The notes beneath the pieces are model-generated. The model saw only the letters and a list, made by a program, of their open reading frames with translations, had not been told where the DNA came from and made no database searches. Made by a program: the position numbers and the translations under genes. 64,000 nt of DNA from JAKIWV01 sp963773945 (GTDB taxonomy: Archaea; Thermoplasmatota; Thermoplasmata; Lutacidiplasmatales; UBA184): the NCBI GenBank assembly GCA_963773945.1, contig CAVZDD010000005.1, positions 744,001 through 808,000 on the forward strand, in the 5' to 3' direction. Shown piece after piece: positions 8,590 through 17,307 of this stretch. Position 1 is the first letter of the stretch. Each line of letters starts with the position of its first letter.

Positions 8590-10194
8590 GTGAAACCCTT
8601 GAGAAGCCAACTTGCCGGTTTGGCCTCGGTCCTGGTGGCGGGTGCCGTAGTCGCCCCCGCCCCAGATTGGGACGCGCTGGGTAAACGCTGGTGGGCTCAC
8701 ATTCGGTTTCTCGCGGACGACAACATGGAGGGCCGCGACACGGGGAGCATCGGCCACGAGAAGGCTGCCGTATACATGGCGGACCAATTTCGCGCCGCGG
8801 GGCTCCAGCCTGCGGGCACCAACGGCTACCGACAGTCCATCGATTTCCATGTCACGCGAGTCGATGAGGCTCACTGTTCGGTCGAGTTGATCCGAAACGG
8901 AGGAACGGAGCCCCTGAAACTGGGGGACGACGCGATGCTGGGCGTCAGCTCGCAGGCCGTGGAACAGATCGAAGCACCGGTGGTCTTCGTCGGATACGGG
9001 CTCAGGGTCCCGGAACTGAACTACGACGACCTGGCCGGACTGGACCTGAAGGGCAAGATCGTGGTCTTCGTGAGCGGCGGGCCGGCCGACATGCCGGGGC
9101 CGATCAAGGCGCACTACCAGTCGGTCGAGGAGCGTCGGAAAGCACTTCGTAGCGCTGGCATCGTCGGGACGATCTACATCCAGAACCCCAAGGCGGAGGA
9201 GATTCCGTGGTCGCGGGTCTCTAAATTCCGATTCCAGCCCGTGATGGAACTCCGCGATTCGGGGGCGAATTTCCCGGCCCCGCTACCGTTCGGAATGCGG
9301 TTCAACACGGACCGGGCGGAGATGCTGTTTACGGGCAGCGGCCACACCTTCCGCGAGGTTTTGGAGGCGCTTCATGCCAACAAACCATTGCCCCGTTTTC
9401 CGCTTGCGGTTGCGATTCGGGCGCACGTGGCCATGACCCGGTCGGAAGCGAAATCGGAAAACGTCGCGGGCGTCTTGCCGGGCAGCGATCCGGAACTCAA
9501 GAACGAGTACGTGGTGCTGAGCGCACACCTCGACCACGTCGGGGTGGGCGAGCCCATCAACGGTGACCGCATTTACAGCGGAGCGATGGACGACGCGTCG
9601 GGAGATGCGTCGCTGATCGAGATTGCCCACGCGATCCAACAGTCGGGCCTTCGGCCCAAGCGGTCGTTGCTATTCCTGTCCGTGACCGGCGAGGAGAAGG
9701 GGCTCTTGGGTTCCCAATATTTTGCCACCCATCCCACGGTGTCCGGGCCGATGGTCGCGGACCTCAACATGGACATGTTCAACCCGCTGTTTCCGCTCAA
9801 GTACCTCGAGGTGCAGGGCCTCGCCGAATCCACGCTGGGGGAGGAGATCCAGCGGGTGGCCGGGACCGCCGGCGTGGAGGTGCAACCCGACCAGGAGCCG
9901 GAGCACAACCTGTTCATTCGAAGCGACCAGTACAGCTTCATCAAGATCGGGGTTCCCGCGCTGACCTTCAAGTTCAGCTACGTTCCCGGGACTCCTCAGG
10001 AACAGATCTTCAAGGCGTGGCTCAAGGAGCGCTACCACGCCCCCTTGGATGACCTCGAACAGCCGGTCGACCTGGCCGCGGCGGCCCAGTTCAACGCGAT
10101 TCTCGAGACTCTTACGCTCCAGGTCGCCAACGCGGACCACCGACCGGAATGGAAGCCCGACAGTTTCTTCCGCCGTTTCGTGCGCTCGTCGTAA
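8590..10194 (+). CDS. M28-family zinc aminopeptidase, exported
   Basis: About 534 residues. The GTG at 8590 gives a signal-peptide-like N terminus (KPLRSQLAGLASVLVAGAVV) and has a GGAGG site nine bases ahead. A protease-associated (PA) region is inserted before the catalytic domain (VVFVGYGLRVPELNYDDL, LDLKGKIVVFV). Zinc ligands: His in SAHLDHVG, Asp in GAMDDASG, catalytic Glu in TGEEKGLLGS, Asp in LNMDMF. The usual final His motif SDHxxF reads SDQYSF here; a nearby YHAPLDD could supply the ligand. It probably trims extracellular peptides. Monocistronic. Confidence 0.88.
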   Translation: MKPLRSQLAGLASVLVAGAVVAPAPDWDALGKRWWAHIRFLADDNMEGRDTGSIGHEKAAVYMADQFRAAGLQPAGTNGYRQSIDFHVTRVDEAHCSVELIRNGGTEPLKLGDDAMLGVSSQAVEQIEAPVVFVGYGLRVPELNYDDLAGLDLKGKIVVFVSGGPADMPGPIKAHYQSVEERRKALRSAGIVGTIYIQNPKAEEIPWSRVSKFRFQPVMELRDSGANFPAPLPFGMRFNTDRAEMLFTGSGHTFREVLEALHANKPLPRFPLAVAIRAHVAMTRSEAKSENVAGVLPGSDPELKNEYVVLSAHLDHVGVGEPINGDRIYSGAMDDASGDASLIEIAHAIQQSGLRPKRSLLFLSVTGEEKGLLGSQYFATHPTVSGPMVADLNMDMFNPLFPLKYLEVQGLAESTLGEEIQRVAGTAGVEVQPDQEPEHNLFIRSDQYSFIKIGVPALTFKFSYVPGTPQEQIFKAWLKERYHAPLDDLEQPVDLAAAAQFNAILETLTLQVANADHRPEWKPDSFFRRFVRSS

Positions 10195-10320
10195 GCTTTC
10201 GTCGAACTCTGGCACCCGGGGAGGACCTCCGCGCCGGAGCCCGGGTCTCCGTCCCGGGGGTTCTTCCTAGACAAACGATTAAGAGGGAATTGGAGGTTCT
10301 GGCGGCCAGAGGTCCGACTC

Positions 10321-11622
10321 ATGTCGATAACTCCTGCGCCCGTCGCGAGCCCGCCTCCCCCGCCGACCTGGACTCCACCCCCGGCGGCCAAACCCGCCAG
10401 GCGGCTGCTCCTCGTGGTCGTGGCCGTCGTCATCGTTGCCGCGGTCGTGCTGGCGGGGCTCTACTTCGCGGGCATCGGACCGTTCGCCTTCGCGAAGACC
10501 AAGTCGAGTTCCGGCAACAATGGATCGGGAACGGCCGGTTCGTTTTCCCAAGCGGCCGCTACGGCCAAGCCGTCCGTCTCCTCGGTCAACGGGGGTCCTT
10601 GGACCCTGGTCGGCGGGATCGGAATCCAGGTCACCACCGCGGTGCCAGTGAACACCACCGACCTCAACGCGACATCCTCCGGCGGGGGTTGCGGCGCCAA
10701 GATTCTCCCGGCGGCCTCGTCGGTCACATCTATCCCTTCCAGCAGCTCGGCCCCCTCGAGTGGCCTCACGAACGCCTGGATCATCCTGTACGCGAACGCC
10801 ACGAATGGAGTTCTCGAAGTGGCGGTTTTCAGCGGCACGGCCACTCCCATCATCACCCTCGGTATCTACGGCGGCTGCGCGACGGGCGTGACGGGCTTGA
10901 GCCTCCCGTCCGGTTACATCGATAGTCCGGCTGCGGGACAGGCCGCCGCGAACGCGGGTGGGAGCTCGTTCCAAGCGAAGTACAGCGCGGTCGATGTCGA
11001 ATACATTCTCGTACCGTCGGTCACCACCTCCTTCGGTGACGTGTCGATTTCCGCCACATGGGATGTCGAGTACACGACCTGCGACTTGGGTGCCGATAAC
11101 GGGAAGACCCTCAACGGAGCCTCGCCGGCGCAGTTCATCGCCTCGATTAACGCGACCTCGGGAACGCTGATCCAATCGGAGAACACCTCCGCCGCGTGCG
11201 CCTCCGCCTCGGGTTCGAGTGGCGGCGGCAAAACCCCGCTCTCGACTGATTGCTACACCATTCCCTTCCAGGAACAGTACGTGGGATCGACCTACTGGAA
11301 CAACGGCACCTTGGCGTGCAGTATTGACACGCTGACGGCCGGAGACCTGACCATTGCGGTTGAGAACAACTCCACCAGCGCCGCGGTTTCCACGACCGGC
11401 TTTACGTTACAGATCTACAACTTCACCGGCATGGTCGTCGTCTCGACGTACGACTTCGCCACCAACACTTGGAGCACCCCGGGCACCCCCGTCGGATTCT
11501 CCTTCTACGACGAATGGGTTCTCACGACACCGTCCAGCATGGTGGGGAACAAGCTGGTCGTCTCGGCCACCTCGTCCGCCCCCGTCACCGGCTCCGTCGT
11601 CGAGTGGCTCGACGGAGGATAG
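10321..11622 (+). CDS. Membrane-anchored surface protein of unknown function
   Basis: 433 residues. A short Pro-rich cytoplasmic start is followed by one strong membrane segment (about residues 28-50, RRLLLVVVAVVIVAAVVLAG) and then a large Ser/Thr/Gly/Asn-rich outer domain with many N-x-S/T sites, as common in archaeal surface proteins. Several Cys could form disulfides. I do not recognise a family. A possible TATA-like GATTAAGAG lies about 40 bases upstream. Probably anchored on the outer side of the membrane. Confidence 0.75.
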   Translation: MSITPAPVASPPPPPTWTPPPAAKPARRLLLVVVAVVIVAAVVLAGLYFAGIGPFAFAKTKSSSGNNGSGTAGSFSQAAATAKPSVSSVNGGPWTLVGGIGIQVTTAVPVNTTDLNATSSGGGCGAKILPAASSVTSIPSSSSAPSSGLTNAWIILYANATNGVLEVAVFSGTATPIITLGIYGGCATGVTGLSLPSGYIDSPAAGQAAANAGGSSFQAKYSAVDVEYILVPSVTTSFGDVSISATWDVEYTTCDLGADNGKTLNGASPAQFIASINATSGTLIQSENTSAACASASGSSGGGKTPLSTDCYTIPFQEQYVGSTYWNNGTLACSIDTLTAGDLTIAVENNSTSAAVSTTGFTLQIYNFTGMVVVSTYDFATNTWSTPGTPVGFSFYDEWVLTTPSSMVGNKLVVSATSSAPVTGSVVEWLDGG

Positions 11623-11689
11623 AGCGCACCCTACGACGCGCGACAAGAGTTCGTCCGCCCCGTCCGGCTAACCGGACGCGCTCCCAGTG

Positions 11690-12331
11690 TCATGTCGTCG
11701 AAGTATCCAGGCTCCGCCAGAGATAGTAGGCCGCGTGAGACCGGAACGGCGCCCAGCGGCGGGCGTGTCGCTCAACGGTGCTCACGGCCGGCAGGCGTTG
11801 GAACCCCCAGGCCTTGCCCACCGCTTTCCGGATGCCAAGGTCACCGGACGGAAAGATGTCGGGCCGGTGGAGCGAGAAGATCAGGTACATCTGCGCGGTC
11901 CATACACCGATTCCCCGGACCGAGGTCAGCTCCGCGAGCACCGCGGCATCGGGTTGACGCGCGAGGTGTCGGAGGTTGAGTCGGCCTTCCACGACGTGGG
12001 TACCGAGGTCCCGGAGATACCGCATTTTCTGCGGAGATACTCCCGACGCGCGCAGGACTTCGGCGGACACGTTCTGGAACCACTCCGGTTCCGGAAATCC
12101 CGGTCCCCCGTGAGCAGCCCTCAGCTTGCGGAGGATGGAGGCCCCGGCCGCCCCCGAAATTTGCTGAAACAGAATCGACCGGGCGAGGGTGGGGAAGCCG
12201 GCGCCGCGGGACGGCAGGTCCGTGGGGCCCCCACGGCGGATCAGCTCCGCGAGGACGGGGTCCGAACGGCTGAGTTGTCGGGCAACCTGACGGGCGGAAG
12301 GGCGAGAGGGCGGCGGCACGGCCTCGGCCAT
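11690..12331 (-). CDS. alkA: DNA-3-methyladenine glycosylase II (AlkA-type, HhH-GPD)
   Basis: 213 residues from the ATG at 12331; a GTG two codons earlier is also open. The helix-hairpin-helix lies in LTSVRGIGVWTAQMYL, and the catalytic Asp follows in FPSGDLGIRKAVG, both in the HhH-GPD arrangement. SILFQQISGAAGASIL is the conserved N-terminal helix. It excises alkylated bases to start base-excision repair. The N-terminal AlkA beta domain is absent, as in shorter archaeal and Mag1-like members. It lies divergent from the alcohol dehydrogenase gene. Confidence 0.88.
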   Translation of the reverse strand: MAEAVPPPSRPSARQVARQLSRSDPVLAELIRRGGPTDLPSRGAGFPTLARSILFQQISGAAGASILRKLRAAHGGPGFPEPEWFQNVSAEVLRASGVSPQKMRYLRDLGTHVVEGRLNLRHLARQPDAAVLAELTSVRGIGVWTAQMYLIFSLHRPDIFPSGDLGIRKAVGKAWGFQRLPAVSTVERHARRWAPFRSHAAYYLWRSLDTSTT

Positions 12332-12404
12332 CCTCACTCCGAATTAACGCTGCGCCCAACTCTATGGGATTCGGACCGTCCGGCGAATCGCGGGCTGCCG
12401 GGGT

Positions 12405-12413
12405 GAGTTAATG
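12405..12413 (+). promoter_or_regulatory. TATA-like box of the alcohol dehydrogenase gene
   Basis: GAGTTAATG, centred about 28 bases before the GTG at 12437, fits a leaderless archaeal promoter and supports that start codon. Confidence 0.45.
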
Positions 12414-12436
12414 CGGTGCATAGGATTCCGACGGTC

Positions 12437-13479
12437 GTGCGCGCAGCGGTCTTGACGACCTGGGGCGCCCCGTTCAGCGTCCAGGAGATCGACGCGCCCG
12501 GCCGGGGCCGGGCCAAGTGCTCGCCCGGATTCGGGTCTCGGGAGTTTGCCACAGTGACGTACACCAGTGGAAGGGTGGCTGGCCGGCAGAAAAAGCCCTG
12601 ATGGAATCGCACGGCGTCCGGGTGATCGGTCACGAGGGAGTTGGTACGGTGGAAGCCGTCGGCACGGGAGTGTCCCGGTTCGCCGTGGGCGACCGGGTCG
12701 GTGTCCCGTGGATGAATTCATGGTGCGGGGGCTGCGAGGTCTGCCTCACAGGCTACTCGCAGTGGTGCGCGAAAGCCGACACGACGTCCGTGACGGTCAA
12801 CGGAACGTTCGCCGAGCTGGCGACCGTGTCGGAGCGGGCGGCGGTCTCGCTGCCCAAGGGGATTCCCGACGATGAAGCCGCCCCCCTGATGTGCGCCGGG
12901 GTCACCGCGTACGGAGCGGTCCGCCGGCTCGTCTCCGAGCTTCGGATCCCGCCCGGAAAGATCGTCGCTATCGTAGGCGGGGCGGGTGGGTTGGGCCACT
13001 ATGCCGTGCAAATCGGGAATGCGCTCGGGTACCGCATCGCCGGCGTCGATGTCGGCGAGGACCGGGTCCGGTTCATCCGGGAATTGGGGGCCGAGTGGGC
13101 GTTCGATACGAAGGACGCGAAGAAGGCGATCCAAGCGCTAGGCGGCGCCGACGCGGCCATCGTGTTCACTCCGAAGCTGTCCGGGTACGAGCTTGCCCTG
13201 AAAATTACTCGCCTGGTGGGAGGCGTCGTCGCGGTGGGAATTCCCGATCCGACGGAGGGACCGCTCCCAATCACCCCGGCCGCGCTCATCGCTCACGGGA
13301 CCCGCATCGTGCCGGCCAACGTCGGGATCACCCATGAATTTGAGGCGCTGTTTCAGCTTTACCTCGCGGGACGAGTCAAGGGGCATCTGGCGCGCCGGGG
13401 AACGCTCGCGGACCTCTCCGGGATTCTCCAAGAGATGGCGGATGCCAAGTACCTGGGTCGCGCGATCGTGACCGTCTAA
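12437..13479 (+). pseudogene. Zinc-dependent alcohol dehydrogenase, one-base frameshift near codon 20
   Basis: Medium-chain zinc alcohol dehydrogenase split over two frames. The N terminus RAAVLTTWGAPFSVQEIDAP reads from a GTG at 12437 in one frame, and the rest, PGPGQVLARIRVSGVCHSDV, continues in another. The break is at about 12497-12504 (GCGCCCGG), where one missing base would restore a normal protein. Otherwise intact: catalytic zinc in VCHSDVHQW and GHEGVG, structural zinc loop CGGCEVCLTGYSQWC, NAD(P) site VGGAGGLGHYAVQ. It would oxidise or reduce alcohols and aldehydes. The rest of the gene is well conserved, so a sequencing error or recent mutation is more likely than an old pseudogene. 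Confidence 0.85.
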
Positions 13480-13514
13480 ATTCCGCCACTTTGAAGATCC
13501 CGGTGTTCGAGTCC

Positions 13515-13523
13515 CTATATAAG
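13515..13523 (+). promoter_or_regulatory. Strong TATA box upstream of the 81-residue gene
   Basis: CTATATAAG is a near-ideal archaeal TATA box, predicting transcription start near 13545. A second A/T-rich TATTTATCG lies at 13550-13558. The first good coding start downstream is the ATG at 13653, giving a leader of about 100 bases that may have a regulatory role. Confidence 0.55.
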
Positions 13524-13652
13524 TCGTCAGACGAATGGCGGACATTCGTATTTATCGATAGTAATACGGCCTCCGAGTAAACCGCACTTTCAAATAGTTC
13601 TGTTGCCAGACGGGGGATGGTTCCGTGATGGACGAAGCCACAGGAGAAAAAG

Positions 13653-13898
13653 ATGATCTTCGACCTTGTCGCGAAGGCCACGCTCAACGAGCGGTACGGC
13701 TCTCGGTCGAAGCCCCTGCGGCCTTTCCGGGACTACGCTGAGCTCGAGAGTCGCAGGGAGGACCCCCGCTCGCTCCGGGCCCAGGGACTCCTGAGCGTGC
13801 GGAAGGCAACGCGCCGGGTCCCGATCGTCGTGGACGAGCCGGAGACCGCCCCGAGCGTTCCCCCTCGGCCCGAGTTCCCGACCGCCGTTCCCGATTGA
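13653..13898 (+). CDS. Small basic protein of unknown function
   Basis: 81 residues. The ATG at 13653 is preceded by AGGAG at about 13641, unusual in a region where many genes are leaderless. The protein is rich in Arg and Pro with a charged centre and a Pro-rich tail (APSVPPRPEFPTAVPD). No family recognised. The leader, ribosome binding site and strong upstream TATA box favour a real gene. Confidence 0.6.
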   Translation: MIFDLVAKATLNERYGSRSKPLRPFRDYAELESRREDPRSLRAQGLLSVRKATRRVPIVVDEPETAPSVPPRPEFPTAVPD

Positions 13899-14158
13899 AC
13901 CGGCGTAGTGCCGGCCCTCCCGCCGGAAGGGCCGGGAGACCGGAGGGCGCCCCGAGGCCTCGACCGCGAGACGTCCGACCGTCGGAGCTCGTCTCCGGGA
14001 AGGTAGGATAAGTCGCAGCTCAGTCGACCGACAGCCGAAGGGGTCGTCCCGCCTCGTTTCGGCTCGAAAATCAGTCGGCGACCTTTTAGAGGCGGGGGCG
14101 GCAGATATTAGGTCCGGGAGGGTTGAACGCCGCCGTCCGGGTGTGGTCGCAGCAGTAG
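13899..14158. other. 260-base intergenic region
   Basis: Lies between the 81-residue gene and the large ATPase gene. A GC-rich inverted repeat (GGCCCTCCC... region near 13913-13935, GCCGGCCCTCCCGCC/GGAAGGGCCGG) follows the small gene and could form a terminator-like hairpin. TATA-like CTTTTAGAG near 14084 and GATATTAGG near 14104 are candidate promoters for the ATPase gene. No other gene seen. Confidence 0.4.
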
Positions 14159-16534
14159 ATGGGGACCGCAGGACCGCGGTTCCGCTCCACGGGAGATCGT
14201 CGATTCTTGCGCTCATCAGCCGGCGCGCTCGATGCCGTGGAACGTGGCGAGGGCCGGGTCATCCTGATTTCGGGACCGCCGGGAATGGGCAAATCCGCGG
14301 TGCTCGAAGCGGCGGTCCATCGGGCGAAGGGCCGAGGTTTCCGGATTGCCGAGGCGCGATCCGTACCCCGTGACACGCCGGTGCCGTACGACCTCATCCG
14401 AGAGCTCGTCCCTCCCGCCACGCCGGAAACTCCGGCGACGGGTCCGGGGGACGGGCGATCGGGGCTGCCCCAGTGGTTGATTGCCACCGACCAGACGAGT
14501 GTCGTGTCGGGATTTCCCATTGTGGCCATCCTACCGGACGGAGATACTCCCGTCGAGAAGAGGATTCTACAGCTCTTCGACTTCGAACGGTCGCTCATCG
14601 ACGTGGGCCGGCGCCTGTTGCATGCCCACTTGGACCGCGTGCTACTGGGTGACTCCGCGACCGCGCCGGTCCTCCTCGCGGTCGACGACCTCCATCACAC
14701 CGACCGGGACTCTCTCGAATTCCTGCGGAATGTAGCCACCCTCGTCGCCCATCGACGGGTGGTGTTGATCGCGACAATCGACACCGAAAGCTCGGCCGGT
14801 GGGCCCCGCGGCGCGCTGATTGAGGCGCTCACCAAGGGGCCTTACGTCGAATCCGTGGCCCTCTCCCCCTTGTCGCTCGACGAGACCGCGGAAACGATTC
14901 GAGACGTCCGGCCGGATCCTACCCCCTCGCCGGAATACATCCGGGCCATCCACGACCGTTCGAAGGGGGTCCCCGGCGCAATCGAACAGTGGAAACGGCG
15001 GTACAAGGACGCGATCCCGCCCCCGGAAAAGACCCCCGAGGGCGGCGGAAGTTCGGACGCCCTGTCGTTCCGTCCCGGTAGCATGTCGGAAGAAACCCTC
15101 CGCGTTCTCACGTACGGAGCGGTGATTGGCCGTCAGTTCGACCTCGCCGTACTGGCCCGCACCCTTCACCGTCGGTCCGCCGAAGTTCTGGAGCCGCTCC
15201 TGGCCCCTTTGGTCGAAAATGGGACGCTCCGTCGCCGGGGGCGCCACCGGTACGAGTTTGCCACGCCGGCGGTTCGGCAGGAGCTCTACACGAAGCTCAC
15301 GGAACCTCGCCGGCGCCTGATGCATCGGAACGTGGCCCGGGCGCTCGAGATCGGGGCCCGTCCCGCGGGGCCAGAACTGTTCGAGATCGGCTGGCATTAC
15401 CACCTGTCGGGCGAGACCGTTCCCTCCGTCGAATACAATCGGCGGGCGGCGGACGTCGCGGTCCGGCAGTACGCGTACGAGGAGGCCCGCATCTACTTGG
15501 AACGGGCCCTCGATAGCCTCTGGCAGCTCCCCTCTTCGAGGTCGGAGAGCGAGCGAGTCGTTCGAATCTCACTTGGTCACGTCCTGGGCCGCATCGGGAA
15601 GACCGCCGAGGCGCTCCAGGTGCTCGAGGCGCTTCGCGAGCCGTCCCAGACCGGACCGGAGGCGCCTTCGGCGTTCGAGCAGCTGTTCGCCCTCGAGGTT
15701 CGGCCGGACCTGTGGGCGCATGCCGAGAACGCTCGCATTGTCGCGGAGCGGTCGTTGCGCGCGTTCCAGTCGAAGGGCGAGCTGCGCTGGCTGGCGGTCG
15801 CGCACCGGGCGCTGGGCGTCGCGGCTTGGAGCCTCGCCGACCCTTCCGCCGCGGAAGAACATCACCGCGCGGCGTCGGAGCTGGCCCGGTTGGCGGGGGA
15901 CCCACGGCTCGAGGGTCAGTCTCTGCTCGACCGGGCGCATCTCGTCCGCCTCCTCGACCCGAACGGTCTCGTGCTCTCCCGCCAGCTGCTGGGCGAGGCG
16001 ATCCAGCGGTTCACAGCGAGTGGCGATGCCGAATGGCTCGCGAAGGCCTACCTTGACCGGTCCGCAGTGCTCCGGACCGCCGGACGCCTCTCTGATGCGC
16101 TCAATGATCTGACGGCGGCGGCCGAGCAGGCCTCCCGCTCCGGTTCCCAGGCGCTCGAGATCTGGGTGGAGCTTCGGACGGCCCGTGTGCTCGTCGAGGA
16201 AGGAAGAACTGGCCGGGCCCGAAAGACCCTGGAACGGCTCCGTCAACTCGCCGGGGAGTCTCCGCGACGCGAAGTGGAGCAGCAGCTGGCGTTCATTACC
16301 GGCATGCTGCAAGAACGAGAGGGCCGGCTCGATAAGGCGCGAGCCTTGTACGAACAGTCGCTTGCGCTGGCGACCGAGGCCGGTATCCCCGAGGAGTCAG
16401 CCGCCTCCCATCGCCGCCTCGCGCAGCTCGACGAAAAACTGGGCCATTCGGAAGAGGCCCGCCGCCATCTCGAAGAGGCCGAGCGCCTCGCCGCCACCGC
16501 GGCGTTGCCGGGGTCCCAAGCCGGCGCCGGCTGA
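14159..16534 (+). CDS. Large ATPase with C-terminal helical (TPR-like) repeats
   Basis: 791 residues. The N-terminal third is a STAND/AAA_16-type ATPase: Walker A SGPPGMGKSA near residue 40 and Walker B VLLAVDDLHHTDRDSLEF. It is followed by a winged-helix-like segment and a long run of helical, Ala/Leu/Glu-rich repeats to the end, typical of TPR signalling proteins. Domain order matches MalT-like or adenylate-cyclase-associated ATPases, but no DNA-binding or cyclase domain is visible. A paralogue of the same design lies at 35003-37513. Probably a signal-sensing scaffold; the ligand is unknown. Confidence 0.8.
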   Translation: MGTAGPRFRSTGDRRFLRSSAGALDAVERGEGRVILISGPPGMGKSAVLEAAVHRAKGRGFRIAEARSVPRDTPVPYDLIRELVPPATPETPATGPGDGRSGLPQWLIATDQTSVVSGFPIVAILPDGDTPVEKRILQLFDFERSLIDVGRRLLHAHLDRVLLGDSATAPVLLAVDDLHHTDRDSLEFLRNVATLVAHRRVVLIATIDTESSAGGPRGALIEALTKGPYVESVALSPLSLDETAETIRDVRPDPTPSPEYIRAIHDRSKGVPGAIEQWKRRYKDAIPPPEKTPEGGGSSDALSFRPGSMSEETLRVLTYGAVIGRQFDLAVLARTLHRRSAEVLEPLLAPLVENGTLRRRGRHRYEFATPAVRQELYTKLTEPRRRLMHRNVARALEIGARPAGPELFEIGWHYHLSGETVPSVEYNRRAADVAVRQYAYEEARIYLERALDSLWQLPSSRSESERVVRISLGHVLGRIGKTAEALQVLEALREPSQTGPEAPSAFEQLFALEVRPDLWAHAENARIVAERSLRAFQSKGELRWLAVAHRALGVAAWSLADPSAAEEHHRAASELARLAGDPRLEGQSLLDRAHLVRLLDPNGLVLSRQLLGEAIQRFTASGDAEWLAKAYLDRSAVLRTAGRLSDALNDLTAAAEQASRSGSQALEIWVELRTARVLVEEGRTGRARKTLERLRQLAGESPRREVEQQLAFITGMLQEREGRLDKARALYEQSLALATEAGIPEESAASHRRLAQLDEKLGHSEEARRHLEEAERLAATAALPGSQAGAG

Positions 16535-16624
16535 CCGAGCCGGGAACGCGGACGGTCGCCCATCTCCGCAGAGCGTGGAGCGACTCGACGAACTTGTTAA
16601 CTCTCCCCGACGGTGGTTCGGATC

Positions 16625-17245
16625 GTGACCGGTGCCCTGCCTGCATCCCTTCCGTTGATTTCGAAAGCCGACCGTCGTTGCCCGGGCTGGGCCCTCGATA
16701 ACCGGATTCGTCGTTGGTGGGCGCCGGCGCGTCACGAGGTCGACCCCCTCTCGATCCAACCGGGTCATCGGATTGTCGACCTGGGAGCGGGCGTCGGGTA
16801 CGTGACGGCCGTGCTGCTCGAACGAGTCGGACCGGCGGGATCCGTGATCCTCGTCGACCCGGACGCGAGGAGCCTGGGGATGGCCCGGATGCGCTGGGGG
16901 CCGGATCGCAGAGTACAATTCATTCAGGCGTCGGCCGCCCATATTCCGATGATCGCGGAGGCCTCGGCGGACGGCGTCGTCCTGTCCTTGGTCCTGTGCT
17001 GTATGGTGGAAAAGGGCGGGGCGCTCGACGAGGCTTGGCGGATTCTGCGCCCGGGCGGCCTCGTGATGGCCTCGTATCCCGAGCGTCGATGGCGACTGAG
17101 CGCCCGAAAGATGTCGCTCCGAGTATCTTCGGAGATTTGGAGCCGGCTCGTTGGGGGACATCCGTGGAGGGTGGTCGCATCGCACAAGCGTCGGTTCATC
17201 CGTCGGCATCTCCTCCAGAAGCCGTCCATCGACCCGTCGGCTTAG
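16625..17245 (+). CDS. Class I SAM-dependent methyltransferase
   Basis: About 206 residues. The SAM-binding motif I is IVDLGAGVGYVTAVLLER, the acidic end of strand 2 is ILVDPDARSLGMAR, and the post-I segment RILRPGGLVMASYPERRW is typical of UbiE-like enzymes. The frame is open from a GTG at 16613, but a TATA-like TTGTTAACT centred at 16598 favours the GTG at 16625 as a leaderless start. The substrate is unknown. It lies just upstream of, and convergent with, the aprA gene, with no clear link to it. Confidence 0.82.
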   Translation: MTGALPASLPLISKADRRCPGWALDNRIRRWWAPARHEVDPLSIQPGHRIVDLGAGVGYVTAVLLERVGPAGSVILVDPDARSLGMARMRWGPDRRVQFIQASAAHIPMIAEASADGVVLSLVLCCMVEKGGALDEAWRILRPGGLVMASYPERRWRLSARKMSLRVSSEIWSRLVGGHPWRVVASHKRRFIRRHLLQKPSIDPSA

Positions 17246-17307
17246 CGGTGGGAGTTTTCTAGGGGCGGTCAGTAGGAAGCGCCCGCCGACGACTCGACCC
17301 GCACGGC

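Noticed and set aside
13590..14216. 208-codon minus frame in the region before the large ATPase
   Set aside because: No motif; Arg/Pro-biased; overlaps the small gene at 13653 that has a ribosome binding site.
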